Below, one piece after another: positions 10,779 through 22,736 of a stretch of 64,000 nt of DNA (positions within the stretch are counted from its first letter, which is position 1; the number at the start of each line of letters is the position of its first letter). The position numbers and the translations under genes are program-made. The notes below the pieces were generated by a model. That model worked only from the letters and a program-made list of their open reading frames with translations, was not told where the DNA came from and did no database searches. This stretch comes from Geosiphon pyriformis (Eukaryota > Glomeromycota > Glomeromycetes > Archaeosporales > Geosiphonaceae): positions 1,241,606-1,305,605 of the forward strand of contig JAAOMT010000134.1 in NCBI GenBank assembly GCA_016748015.1. The letters are read 5' to 3'.

Positions 10779-12910
10779 GAAAGTTTATGATGTATTCCCA
10801 TTTTTCTACAAAGTTCTTCAATCTGTGTACTGAGAAAAGCTCTTCCTCTATTAGATAAAAGTTTTTTGGGACAGCCATGATGGTAGATGATATCTTTATA
10901 AATGAAATTAGCTATTGAGACTGCCATTTGATCTGGAATGGCTCTTGCTTTTACCCATTTTGTAAGATAGTTAATAGCTGTGATAATATATCTGTTGCCA
11001 TTAGGAGTTATTATTAAAGATTCAACAACATCTATACTAATTCTGTCAAATGGTTGACCAACAGAGATTGGATGAATATTTTCTTTGTGATTGGATTTGC
11101 CTCTTTTTTGGCAAATGTTACAGGTTTTGATGTATTCAGCAATGTTTTTTCCCAAGGTAGGCCAATAATAGTGAGCTAAAGTTTTCTGAATTGTCTTTGT
11201 TTTTTCAAAGTGTCCAGCTAATGGGTTAGTGTACATGTTGTATATTACAATTTCTCTTTCTTCAAATCTGATGACTCTTTGGGAGTGGTCAGGATCTTTT
11301 TTATTTCTTTTATATAGCTGGTTCTGGTGAATCAAATAGAAATTTGATTGTTTGTGCAAATGTTCTCTTTGCTGTTAAGTGTATTCCAGTGGGTATTGTT
11401 CTTTACCCAAAAATTCTATTAAGGCAAAGTAGTTGTCCAAGTCTATTATTGTGTTTGTTTGTGAAAAAGTTACTAATAATTAAGTTGGTTTGGTTTGAGG
11501 AGTTGTACTATCACTGGATGGTAAGTTTAAAAAAAGTGTCAGCATTTTGATAATTTGCTTCTTTGCAGTGTTGAATATCATAGTCAAATTCATTCAAGTA
11601 GAGTATTCAGTAAGTTATTTATTTGTGTTCCAGCTTCTTTTTATTGTGCAGCCAAACCAAGGCTTAATGATCTGTTACCACTAAGAATTTTGTACCAAGA
11701 AGATATTGATCCCAATAGCTAGTAGTCCAAACTACTATTAAATATTCTTATTCAATAACTGAATAGTTTTTTTCTGCTTGTGTAAGGGATCTACTGGCAT
11801 ATGCTATCGCATGTTCTCTGCTATTTTCATCTTTCTGTGAAAGAACAGCACCAAGTCCATAGCCAGATGCATCAGTGTGGAGGATAAAAGATTGATCCAG
11901 ATCAGATTGCTTGAGAATTGGTTCAGTAACAAGTTTTTCCTTTAGAATTTCAAAAGCTTTTTGTTAATGAGTGTCCCAGTAATAATTGACATTTTTTCTG
12001 AGTAGCCAATTGAAAGAAAAGGCAATTTTAGAGAAATTCTTAATAAATTTGCAATAGTAAGAGGCCAAACCAAGGAAAGAGTGTAGTTTAGAAACAATTT
12101 TAGCTGGGTCAGGAAAGATTCCATCTTTTGTAATAAGATGACCAAGGAACTAGGTGGATTGGTGTCTAAAGAAAAATTTGATTGGATTGATCTTAAGGCC
12201 AGCATTTCTGAGCAGGTCAAAAACTTTCTGTAAATGTTCAAGGTATTCATCCCAGGTTTTTGAATATACCATTATATTATCCAAGTAAACCAGAACAAAG
12301 TTTTCTTTTACTGATTCAAACACTTTATCTATTAGGCATTGAAAGGTAGAAGGAGCATTGGTGAAACCAGAAGGCATGACTGTAAATTCATAGATGCCAT
12401 ACTTGGTGATAAAGGCAGTTTTTTTCTGCTTTCTGGATTCATTTCTACTTGTCAGAATTCAGCAGTTAAGTCAATGGTTGAGAAAAAAACAGCACCATTG
12501 AATTTATCTAGCATTGCATCAATTTTGAGGAGTGGGTACATGTCTCTTATAGTGATGGCATTTAATTGGCAGTAGTTAACACAGAAGTGTAGGGTTTCAC
12601 CTTTCTTAGATACTACTACAACTGAGAAAGCCCATTCACTCTTGGTTTCTTGTATGAATCCAAGATCTTTCATCCTATTTATCTCTTTTTTAATAAATTC
12701 ATCATTGTGTCGATTGGATTGATAAGGTTTCAAATAGATAAGACAAAGTTCTTTTGTGATAATGGTGTGTTGTATCACATAAGTTCGTCCAGAGGTATCA
12801 CTTTTTTTTGAAATAACTGGGCCATTTCTAGCCAACAGATTTTCAATGTCCACTTTTTTTTCTTCAGAGGAAGATTTTCTTTGTTCTATAATTAGGAATT
12901 GGATTTCAGG
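10779..12910 (-). pseudogene. Gypsy E remnant, part 1: integrase and RT/RNase H
   Basis: Old minus-strand copy. The integrase runs from about 11440 (start codon ATG changed to ATA) down to 10779, where LINE a cuts it. It keeps the HHCC region (YNMYTNPLAGHF, CNIC) and both Asp positions. RNase H and RT follow at about 11640-12853, with an RT box reading YLDN, many stops and a deletion near 12090. The sequence ahead of the RT ends at 12910 where LINE b is inserted. It continues at 16054. Confidence 0.88.
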
Positions 12911-12988
12911 ACTAAGCTATTTGTTTGAGAGTGGTATGGAGAAAAAAGTTTATTAGTTAAGTCACAAACTTTTTCTCTCCTAAATTTC

Positions 12989-15909
12989 ATGACTGCAAAT
13001 AAAGCTAAGAGTAAAAAAGTTACAAATGTTACTTTTTCTATAGTAACTAATAAAGTTTCAATAAAAGAGGGTCTCTCTGTTATTGAAGTAGCTAGACAAA
13101 ATGTTCTGGCAACATTTCCTTTAAAAAATACTAGTGATAAGCTGCTTTTAGCAGCTTCTGGTTCATTTTTTTCACCTTTGGCTGGTAGTTTTTCTTCAGT
13201 CAAAGTTCCTTCCAAAAGACACACTTGGGTTAGTTTCTACTACTTCCAAAAGCCCAAAAATTTTTAATAATAGACCAGTCAACAAGTTGGTCTTTCCTGC
13301 TCTCACCACTCTTACTACTACTTCTACTATTACTGCTTTACAAATAGTCACAAAAGTGAAAAATTCCAAAAAACAGCAACATACAGTCACAACTGCTATG
13401 GTCACACCAAACCCCTTTGTGGTTTCAGATGAGATCTTGGGTAAGATCTCCACAGCAGCAGCCAGCCCTCTTTCTGATAAAGATGGCAACAGCAGCAGCA
13501 TATCTCCCAAAATAGGCCAAGATTAACCATTGGCTGTGTTGCCTGATATAGTACTCTTCAGCAAATTATTGCCAATCCCAGTAGCAAAACAGTCCATCAA
13601 TCCAGATGATCTCAAAGATTGGGCTGATCAGATGGAAGTGGAATTAACTGTCCCTCCCCCAGTTTCTGGTGCTGCTGATGATGGTGTTTGGAAAAATGTG
13701 AATGGTCATTAGAGATTCTCTGGTTGAGTGGCCTCCAATATAATACCTGGTACTATATTTAAAATCAAAATGGCCCTGCTTGGTTCCTTGTTTCAGTTAC
13801 TGCCTGGTTGTATTGGGCTTAAGTCAGTTTCACAAGATGCTGTTAAGTTGTTCTGTGTGAAATTTGCATCTCAGAAGAGTCTAAATGGTGCCACCAAAGT
13901 GGCCATCAGTGATGAGGTTTTTTTGACTACTCTTAAGATTGTATGGTTTTCTGGTGTGGTCTCTGTTTTTTCCCCCTCCTTGTCAGTTGCATTGTGCGAT
14001 GTACCTTTGGGTACCTCTTCTGATGACATCAAAACTGCTCTTGGCATTTTTGGTGTTGTCACTTCTGTTAAGTTGAAGCCTGCTGACTTATGGCAATATG
14101 CTGTGGTTAATTTTAAGGACATTTCTTCTGCTGCTGCTGCTCTTTCTAACTGGTCTGTATTGGTCAGAAAAGATAGTGTTAGGATTTTTCCCATTGCCAA
14201 CCAAAAGGAGGTTATCTCTTCAAGAGATGCATTCAATGCTAAGTTGGTCAATCTTCCATTTGGCTGTACTGTCTTTGAGATAAGTGATTTGGTCTCCCAA
14301 GTTGGTGGCCATACATGTTTCATTCCTCGCTCCTTTGAATTTTATCAACATCAATGCTTTGCTGTAGTTACCTTTGATTCTTTGGAATCTCTGAATGTTG
14401 CTGTATCAAAAACTAGTACTTTGCATGGTTGTCATATCTGGTAAGAAACCCCTGGGTGTTACCACTGCTACAGGTGTCAAGACTTGAGTTATTTGGCTGT
14501 GGACTGCAAAAAATTACCTCCTCTCTTACCCAAACTTCCTTCCAACTCCATTGGTGGTCCTAAGAATTTTAAATCTTCATTCATTGGATCTAAATTTTAT
14601 GCCAAGGCTGCTGCTTTTGTGGTTTCTTCTGGTGCTGCTGCTGATATGGACTTGAATCTTGGTGGTTCTCCCAAAACTACTGTTATGGTTGAAACCCATA
14701 ATTTTTATTAGTTATCACATGTATTAGCCACTCTATTTTTAGATAGTGATCATTAACCTGATCAATGACCTGACCATTGACCTGATCATTGACCTGATCA
14801 TTGACCTAGTTGTTGACCACTTTCATTAGCTATATAAGCAATGAGTCTCTTAGCTGTAGAAAATTATCTCTTAGACAAGAATCAAATAAATAAAAATAAC
14901 AACTTTTATCTCAATTACTCTCTTATTGCTAATTTCCCTTTCCCTACCTTCAAATATCCAAACATCTTAGGATAAAAGATTACTTGTTAGTCTTTTCCTG
15001 TTTGAATAATTGTAGTATTTGAAGACTATTTGAATAAACATGACTGAAGAGCACAAGTTGATATCTGATATTGAATTCTAAGAGTGCCGATGTGAAGGCA
15101 TAGAATTAATACCAGTGGTGATCAATTGTTGACAGTATGGACTATCTTTCTACCTTCAAATTCTCCAGTTATTTTTTAAAAAGAATAGCAACTGAGATAT
15201 TTTATGAGACTGATTTCGCATATTGAATCCATACTTATTCAATTTGCTCTTTAAAGTTGAATTTCTCTTTGATTATTTCCATCACCCTACAATCCTGTTC
15301 TCTCTTGCTATCCGTTAGCTTGTTACTCTAACCCATAACACTACAATACCCATGTTGTCTGCTGTCCTTTTTGTTCCCAATACTGCTGTTGAATCTAGGT
15401 TGGCTTCTCTTGAATTCCACTTTAGTGAACTATCTGTATTGATAAAATTTTTAGTTGAATCTGTTAGTGCTCTGGTTGCATTGGTTACCAAATTGCTGTT
15501 TACTCCATTTGCTGTGAATGTGTTGGTTAAGAAATGTGTGGATGGGTTGGCTAAGCAAAATAAAAACTTGGTTGCTATTGCTTCCATAATGCAGAAAAGA
15601 ATGATACGTCTTGAAAAAATATATGAACAGATCTACTCAGAGAACAGATCTGATGTTGATGACATGATTGATAATGTTAATGATGATGATGATGAAGATA
15701 AAGACTTTTCAGTTTATAATAACACCTTCAATATCATGATGCATCTATGGGAAGAACAGTCTTCCAGAATCAAATCCAGTTCTGATCAGACTGCTAAGTG
15801 GATGAGTGGTATAATTAAAAATAGTTATGAGCTTGTTAGCATTATGGGTAAGATGTATGAATTAGATATGTTTGATACATTAAGTAACAAAGATAGTACT
15901 AGCATGTAG
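12989..15909 (+). pseudogene. ORF1-like protein of LINE copy b, broken
   Basis: Starts at ATG 12989 and ends with TAG at 15907-15909. A short deletion near 13235 shifts the frame. Stops follow near 13524, 13710, 13725 and 14442. The RRM-like region lies at about 14000-14330 and the zinc knuckle around 14460-14505. The C-terminal part (15345-15909) continues in frame after removal of the solo LTR and one TSD copy, and ends in a run of Asp codons and a helical tail. Confidence 0.82.
14681..15340 (+). repeat. Solo gypsy LTR, second subfamily (660 bp)
   Basis: TGTTATGG .. CATAACA with TSD CTAC at 14677-14680 and 15341-15344. It interrupts ORF1 of LINE b. It has 6 units of the 12-bp repeat. The downstream part differs from the subfamily at 9860 and matches the LTRs at 19510, 40049, 48186 and 55133 better. 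Confidence 0.93.
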
Positions 15910-16053
15910 TTAGGGCTTTCTGTTTGTGGTTAGCTGCATCTTGTGATTTTGTATTATTGGGTGAGCTGGCTTTATGAAAAGATCATGCTCTTTGAGTATG
16001 GCTAAACTAATAAAAGATTAGCATGGCTACACATTAACAAAAAAAAAAAAAAA

Positions 16054-17401
16054 GGATTGGATTTTTGGTGGTTCACTCTCAAAGGACTTCTGTATTTTTT
16101 TTAGTTCTTCTCTAGATATCAAACTAATTGGCTTCCAATCTTTGTAATAAATTAAGCAGGACTTGCATTCATTACTAGGGGAATACAAAGATTTATCACA
16201 CCAGCACCTGGCACAAGAACCATGTTACCAATAGTTGTATTTGGCTTTCTTGCCAGGTTTTCTTTCAAAGGTTCTTCTGAGAATGTTATAGTAGGGCCAG
16301 CAGATCAGCTTGCCATTTACCATGCTTCCTTCTTTGTCAGCTTTAACATTGTCCAGTGGCTTGCCATTATTGGTAAAGATAGTATAAGTGAGTTTAGCAG
16401 TTTCTTTTTGTTCTTTTTGATCTTCTTCATCATCACTTTCATCATCATCTGATTCATCTGATTGTTCTTTTTGGTTCTGTTTGGTTACTGGAAGAGTTGT
16501 CTAATAATGGCATTTAACTATAATGGGTTTCTCACCACATTTGATGATTAGCTTGCAAAGTTCATAGTTAAGTAGTGTTTTGGCTTTCTTAAACCACTCA
16601 TTACCAACAATAATAGTATACTCTTTTGCTTCAGATACTTCCATGTCTGTTTTGATGCTAATACCATTGATGTGAATAGGAACAGCTTTGGCTATACTCA
16701 GATCTTTCTTTTTGTCACCATGTACATTGGTCATAGACTGGGTAGAAAGTTCATCAATCTTTCTTCCAATGGCTTCTAGAAAGTGTTTGGCAATTACAGT
16801 AATAGATGATTCACTGTTTAGAATCAAATCAATAAAGTAGCCAGCCACTTGGGCTTTGCAAATCAGAGGAGTGACATTGCTGTTGTCAGCAAGTCCAGCT
16901 TAACGAGGATGCTTATTGGTTTTTGGTGTCTTCTTTTTTGGTATCAATGATTTGTGAAGGTCTTGTTTGAACTGTGGATGGGTCATTAGTTGGCCAAATG
17001 TAATGTATGCTGGAATTTTCATAAGATTTTTAACAACAGAATAGGCGCCAGATTTTTGTACTATTTTTGAAGGTTTTAACTTTGGAGGATTTTTAAAAAC
17101 TTTAGCCTTTGGTGGCTCATTGTTGTCAGCAGTGGAAGTTAAGGCTTTGTTGAGATCTAGAATGAAATCAACCTTGGCTTTCTTCTTCTTTCTTGTTAAG
17201 TCAAAGGTATTGATTGTCAGTTCATTTATATTATGGTTATCATTAGTTAGGTTAAAGGCATAAAAGAAGTTTTCTTCTGATTGGCTTGCACTCTCACTCT
17301 TTGGAGATGTGCCTACCAGGAATCCTCTTCAAAGAAATTGATGTTGGCATGATTGGGTCTTTGGGTCTGTTATTCTAGGTGTCATTATTTCTAGGAGCTG
17401 G
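16054..17401 (-). pseudogene. Gypsy E remnant, part 2: protease region and gag end
   Basis: Continues gypsy E on the other side of LINE b. It has the Cys/Trp-rich segment (16100-16350), an acidic Asp/Glu stretch (16400-16480), a protease region at 16501-16848 (motif reads NSE instead of DSG), the Lys-rich linker (about 16900-17200) and a fragment of the gag C-terminus (17310-17401). The frameshift site and gag stop are deleted near 17320. LINE c interrupts it at 17402. Confidence 0.85.
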
Positions 17402-19413
17402 AAAGTTCCTTTCAAAAGACACACTTGGATTAGTTTTAGTGTTGTCTCTACTGTTTCTAAGAGCCCAAAGATTTTTAATAACAAACCAGTCAACAAGTTG
17501 GTCTTTCCTGCTTTCACCACTCCCACTACTACTTCTACTATTACTGCTTCACAAATGGCTGCAAAAGTGAAAAATTCCAAAAAACAGCAGCAGGCAGTCA
17601 CAACTGCTATGGTCACACTGAATCCCTTTGTGGTTCCAGATGAAATCTTGGGTAAGATCTCTATAGCAGCAGCCAGCTCTCTTCCTGATATGGATGGCAA
17701 CAGCAGCAGCACATCTCCCAAGATGGGCCAAGATTAACTACTGGCTGTGTTGCCTAATGTGGTACTCTCCAGCAGATCATTGCCAATCCCAGTAGCAAAA
17801 CTGTCTATCAATTCAGATGATCTCAAAGATTGGGCTGATCAGATGGAAATGGAATCAACTGTCCCTCCTCCAGTTTCTGGTGCTATTGATAGTGGTGCTT
17901 AGAAAAATGTGAATGGTTGTTAGAGGTTTTCTGGTTGGGTGGCCTCCAATCTAGTATTTGGTGCTACATTTAAGATCAAAATGGCCCTGCTTGGTTCCTT
18001 GTTTCAGTTGCTGCCTGGTTGTATTGGGCTTAAGTCAGTTTCATGAGATGCTGTTAAGTTGTTCTGTGTGGAATTTGCATCTCAGGAGTGTCTAAATGGT
18101 GCCACCAAAGTGGCCATCAGTGATGAAGTTTTTTTGACTACTCTTAAGATTGCATGGTTTTCTGGTGTGGTCTCTGTTTTTTCTCTCTCTTTGTCAGTTG
18201 CATTGTGTGATGTACCTTTGGGTACCTCTTCTGATGACATTAAAACTGCTCTTGGTATTTTTGGTGTTGTCACTTCTGTTAAGTTGAAGCCTACTGGCTT
18301 ATGGCAATATGCTGTGGTTAATTTTAAGGACATTTCTTCTGCTGCTGCTGCTCTTTCTAACTGGTCTGTATTGGTCAGAAAAGATAGTATTAGGCTTTTT
18401 CTCATTGCCAACCAAAAAGAGGTTATCTCCTCAAGAGATATATTCAAAACTAAGTTGGTTAATCTTCCATTTGGCTGTACTGTCTTTGAGATAAGTGATT
18501 TGGTCTTCCAAGTTGGTTGCCATACATGTTTCATTTCTCACTTCCCTGAATCTTATTGATGTCAACACTTTGCTGTGGTTACCTTTGATTCCTTGGAATC
18601 TCTGAATGTTGCTGTGTCAAAACTGGTATCTTGCATGGTTGTCATATCTGGTAGAAAACTCCTAAATGTTGCTGCTGCTACAGGTGTCAAGACTTGAATC
18701 ATTTGGCTGTGAACTGCAAGAAGTTACCTCCTCTTCCACCCAAACTTCCTTTCAACACCTTTGGTAGCCCCAATAATTTCAAACCTTCATTTGTTGAATC
18801 TAAATTTTATGCCAAGGCTGCTGCTTTTGTGGTTTCTCCTGGTGCTGCTGCTGCTGATATGGACTTTGATCTTGGTGGTCCTTCCAAAACTGTGACATCT
18901 ATGTTGTCTGCTGTCTTTTCTGCTCCCAATTCTGCTGTTGAATCTAGGTTGGCTTCTTTGGAATCCCACCTTAGTGAACTATCTGTGTTGATAAAATCCT
19001 TAGTTGAACCTGTTGATGCTCTGGTTGCATTGGTTACCAAATTGCTGTCTATTCTATCTGTCATGGATGTGTCAGTTAAGAAATGTGTAAATGGGTTGGC
19101 TAAGCAAAACAAAGGCTTGGCTGCTGTTGCCACCATGATGTAGAAAAGAATGACATGTCTTGATGACATGGTTGATAATATTGATGATGATGATGATGAT
19201 GATAAAGACTTTTCAGTTTATGATAATGTCTTTGATGTTATAATGCACCTATGAGAAGATCACCCTTCCAGGATCAAATTCAGTCTTGATCAGACTGCTA
19301 AGTGGATGAGTGGTATGATTAAAAATAGTTATGAGCTTGTTAACATTATGGTTAAGATGTATGAATTAGATATGTTTGATACATTAAGTAGCAAAGGTAG
19401 TACTAGTATGTAG
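17402..19413 (+). pseudogene. ORF1-like protein fragment of LINE copy c
   Basis: Lacks the first ~200 codons. It has stops near 17735 and 17890, a long open part at 18059-18559 with the RRM-like region, then a frameshift near 18620. The knuckle region at about 18670-18715 has lost its first Cys (it reads CCRCYRC-like in other copies). It ends with TAG at 19411-19413. Confidence 0.8.
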
Positions 19414-19509
19414 TTAGGACTTTCCACTTGTAGTTAGCCATATTTTGTGATTTTGTATTATTGGGTAAGCTGGCTTTATGAAAATGCCACATTCCTGTGG
19501 CTTAACTAA
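17402..19509 (+). mobile_element. LINE-type ORF1-only retrotransposon, copy c (5'-truncated)
   Basis: Starts inside ORF1 and runs into the 3' UTR, where the LTR of gypsy D is inserted at 19510. It carries the perfect 3' UTR hairpin GCCACATTCCTGTGGC at 19486-19501. Truncation at the 5' end is typical of target-primed reverse transcription. The 5' flank is the gag end of gypsy E. The rest of its tail is not in the window. Confidence 0.87.
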
Positions 19510-20257
19510 TGTTCTGATTGGAGTAACAAGCTAACAGATAGCAAGGAAGAACAGAATTGTAGAGTGATGGAAATAATCAAAGGGAATTCAACTTTAAAGA
19601 GTGAATTGAATAAGTATGGATTCAATATGCAAAATCAGTCTCATAAAATATCTCAGTTGCTATTCTTTTCAAAAAATAACTGGGGAATCTGAAGGTAGAG
19701 GGATAGTTCATACTGTCAACAAATGATCACACCTGGTATAATTCTATGTCTCATGTCAATGCTCTTAAATTTCAATATTAAGTATCAGATGTGCTTTTCA
19801 GTCACATTTTATTCAATAATCTTCAAATGCTACACTTATATGTTTCAGGAAAAGGATAAAAATTAACCAACAAATAATCTTTTATTCCAAGATGTTCAGA
19901 TACTTGAAAGTAGGAAAAGGGAAAATTAGCAATAAAAGAAGAATTGAGATAAAAGTTGTTATTTTATTTATTCTTGATTATTTTGAACATGCTTTTCTAC
20001 AGCTAAAAAATTCATTGCTTATATAGTTGTCAAAAATGGTCATTGATTAGGTTAATGACTAAGTCAATGATCAAGTCAATGGTCAGGTCAATGATCAGGT
20101 CATTGATCAGGTCAATAATCAAGTCAATGATCAGGTCAACAGTCAGGTCATTGATCAGGTCAATGATCACTATCTAAAAATAGAGTGGCTAATGTATATG
20201 ACATCAGTGGCTAATACATGTGATAATTAATAAGAAGTATAAGTTTCAACCATAACA
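19510..20257 (-). repeat. 3' LTR of gypsy D (748 bp)
   Basis: Minus-strand LTR of the second subfamily, reading TGTTCTGATTGGAG at its plus-strand start and CATAACA at its end. It has 11 repeat units. It is followed directly by ORF4 sequence of the same element, so it is a 3' LTR and not a solo LTR. It is inserted in the 3' UTR of LINE c next to CTAA. Confidence 0.9.
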
Positions 20258-20377
20258 TCATCCTCTCCAAAGAGATTGAGCTCTGGCGAAATCAAGCTAT
20301 TCATGGGGTATCTATTTGAAAGATTTTATCTAACTCAAAGCTAATTAATTTGTTGAAGTCTTTTGTGGATAAGGTAT

Positions 20378-21102
20378 TGTTATGGTTGAAACCCATACTT
20401 TTTATTAGTTATTACATGTATTAGCCACTGATGTCATATAATTAGCCACCCTATTTTTAGATAGTGATCGTTGACCTGATTAATGATCTGACTGTTGACC
20501 TGATCATTGACCTGATCAATAACCTGATCGTTGACCTGATCATTGACCTGATCATTGACTTGATCATTGATTTGGTTGTTGACCACTTTAGATAACTATA
20601 TAAGCAATAATTCCCTTAGCTGTAGAAAGACATGATCAAAGTAACAAAATAAAACAATATCAATTACTTCCTCTCATATCACTTATTTCCTTTTTCTTAC
20701 CTTCAAGTATCTACTTGTTGGCATTTATATACTTTATCTTTTCCCCTTCTTGATTTGTATTTGTTAAATTAGCCTGAGAAGCAATTGGCTTGCTCTTGTA
20801 ATTCATTGAATAAAGAAATGATTGAAAAGCACAATAATACCTGTTATTGATTCTAAGAATTGCTGAGTTGAGGCATAGAATAATAGCAGCAGTGTTATCT
20901 TGTTGACAATTACAGACTATTCCTCTACCTTTAGATTTAAGAAAAGATTAGTGACTGTGATTTTTATGAGACTGATCATGCACATTGAATTCTTACTTAT
21001 TCAATTTGCTCTCTTATTGTAATTTCTTCTTTGTTTATTTCCATCACCATACAATACTGTTCTTTTTTGCTATCCGTTAGCTTGTTACTCTAATCTGTAA
21101 CA
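20378..21102 (+). repeat. 5' LTR of gypsy C (725 bp)
   Basis: 10 units of the 12-bp repeat (20468-20587), then TATATAAG at 20597-20604. It ends CTGTAACA. The primer site that follows (about 21109-21125) is mutated from TGG to TAG. Confidence 0.95.
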
Positions 21103-21154
21103 TAAAAGTAGTGCTTCCTGTGAGGTTGTCAAAATTCACTTATTCCCTTATTGT

Positions 21155-22711
21155 ATAGGTGATTACTCATATCTGCCACAGCAATCAGAAGAACACTTTG
21201 CAGCACACAACAGAAATGACCTAGATTTCATTGAACTTAATCCTCTGCCCTCTTGCTTGATCTGCTTCCCCCTTAAAGAACAATTCAGTAGACAATTCCA
21301 AGACTTTTGGAACTGGTTCCTGAACAAGCATTCAGCTGAAACCTACACAGCTTATACAACCTATTACTTTGACCAAGCTTATTTTGAAAACAACTTTGAA
21401 GAAAGAAACAACAGTATCAATCAGCTCTTATATTCTGCAACCTTTGAACAACAGCCCCCTGATTTCGAATATCTGAATCATCAAATCCACATTTGGATTG
21501 CTGCCCATCAAGCAACTGAAACTCCCTTTGAAACAGAAGAAGAAAGCTACCAAACTGCCTCTGTTTTTGACCTTTTATCAAGTGAATCAGATTCATCTAC
21601 ACAAACAGTTACTCCTGAACCAATGGCTAATGACCTCATGCAAGCAAACATTCTGGCCGCCCTCCAAAGTATACAAATTGCTCTAGGAAGAAGAAACAAT
21701 ACCCCACTACCACTATTTAGAGGTGATGCACAAGATCCAATTGAATGGTTGGATGATTTTGAAAGAGCTGCCACAGCCAACCAGTATGATGAAGAATACA
21801 AGTTCTAAATCATTGGTGGCTACCTCCAAGGCTCTCCTGCTACCTGGTTCTCACAAGAAACAGATGCCAATGCTCAACACCGAATAATCAGATGAACACC
21901 AATCAATGCTAGAGAAGAAAATACCTCTTTCACTACCCGATTTGAGGCCAAGTTCAGAATCCCAATATTAATATCCAAATGGTGCATGGAATTGGAAAGA
22001 AGAACCCAAGGCCCTGGAGAAGTAGTAACTGAATATGCCAAAGCTATTAGAAAGCTAATCAAATGTGTAGACTCTGAGAGAAACTGGACAGAAGAACAAA
22101 AGATTCATTCCTTCACAAAAGGATTAAGAACCAATTTATCTTATGCTCTTTGGCCTCTCTTGGCCCTAAAAGACAACTCTACAATAGACATGGCCATTGA
22201 ACTTGCCCAACGAATTAAAGACAACCAAAGAATACATTTGGAATCTACACTTCCAGTTTTTGCTTCTGCTCCTGTCATGGCTCCTGCCCCTTAAATGGCT
22301 GCTGCTTCTTTTGCTGCCCAAATTCAAGATCCAAATGAACAATTAATTGATAGACTCACAGCCAATCTTGCCTGGTTATTAGAACCTTTGGCACAAGCAG
22401 TCAGAGATAACCAGCAACTACCAAGACCTAGATACAAACCTTGTTTTAACCAGCCTCAGCAACTTCCATATCAAAGACAGCAAAATTGTGGCCCATCTGT
22501 GTGCTATCATTGTGGATTAACTGGACATTATTCAAAAGATTGTAACAATCCTCTACTGCCTCCTCTAGCTCCCAGAAACAATGACAACCAAAACAACAGA
22601 CCCAACAACAACAACAATGTCCCCAATCAAAGACCCAATCATGCCAACATCAATTTCTTTGAAGAGGATCCCCTAGTTGAAGCCACTGTTTATCAGCCTT
22701 TAAACTGGTAG
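21155..22711 (+). pseudogene. Gag of gypsy C, start codon lost
   Basis: Same gag as in A and B, but the start ATG is ATA at 21155-21157 (G to A). In-frame stops lie at 21806-21808 (CAA to TAA), near 21895 (TGG to TGA) and at 22292-22294 (CAA to TAA). The zinc knuckle CYHCGLTGHYSKDC is intact near 22502-22543. Ends with TAG at 22709-22711. Confidence 0.9.
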
Positions 22712-22736
22712 GCACACCTCCAAAGGGTGAAAGTGC
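22699..22736 (+). promoter_or_regulatory. Gag-pol -1 frameshift signal, gypsy C
   Basis: TTTAAAC at 22699-22705, in the correct phase (T TTA AAC) five bases before the gag TAG. The downstream stem is weaker here (GCAC..GTGC, CACC..GGTG). Confidence 0.75.

Larger units (their letters stand above)
12911..16053 (+). mobile_element. LINE-type ORF1-only retrotransposon, copy b, with a chimeric 5' end
   Basis: Unit with ORF1, 3' UTR and a poly(A) run ending near 16053, split by a solo LTR. The flanks are two halves of the same pre-RT region of gypsy E. A degraded target duplication of about 14 bp is visible (AATTGGATTTCAGG at 12897-12910, GATTGGATTTTTGG from 16055). Before the normal 5' start (..TTTTCTCTCCTAAATTT) lie about 37 bp of minus-strand gypsy integrase sequence (12911-12947) and an inverted 17-bp piece matching the LINE 3' UTR (about 12945-12961). 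Confidence 0.78.

Noticed and set aside
20258-20377. A separate short host gene next to the LTR at 19510
   Set aside because: It is the C-terminal part of ORF4 of gypsy D and rejoins 39944-40048 when gypsy C is removed.
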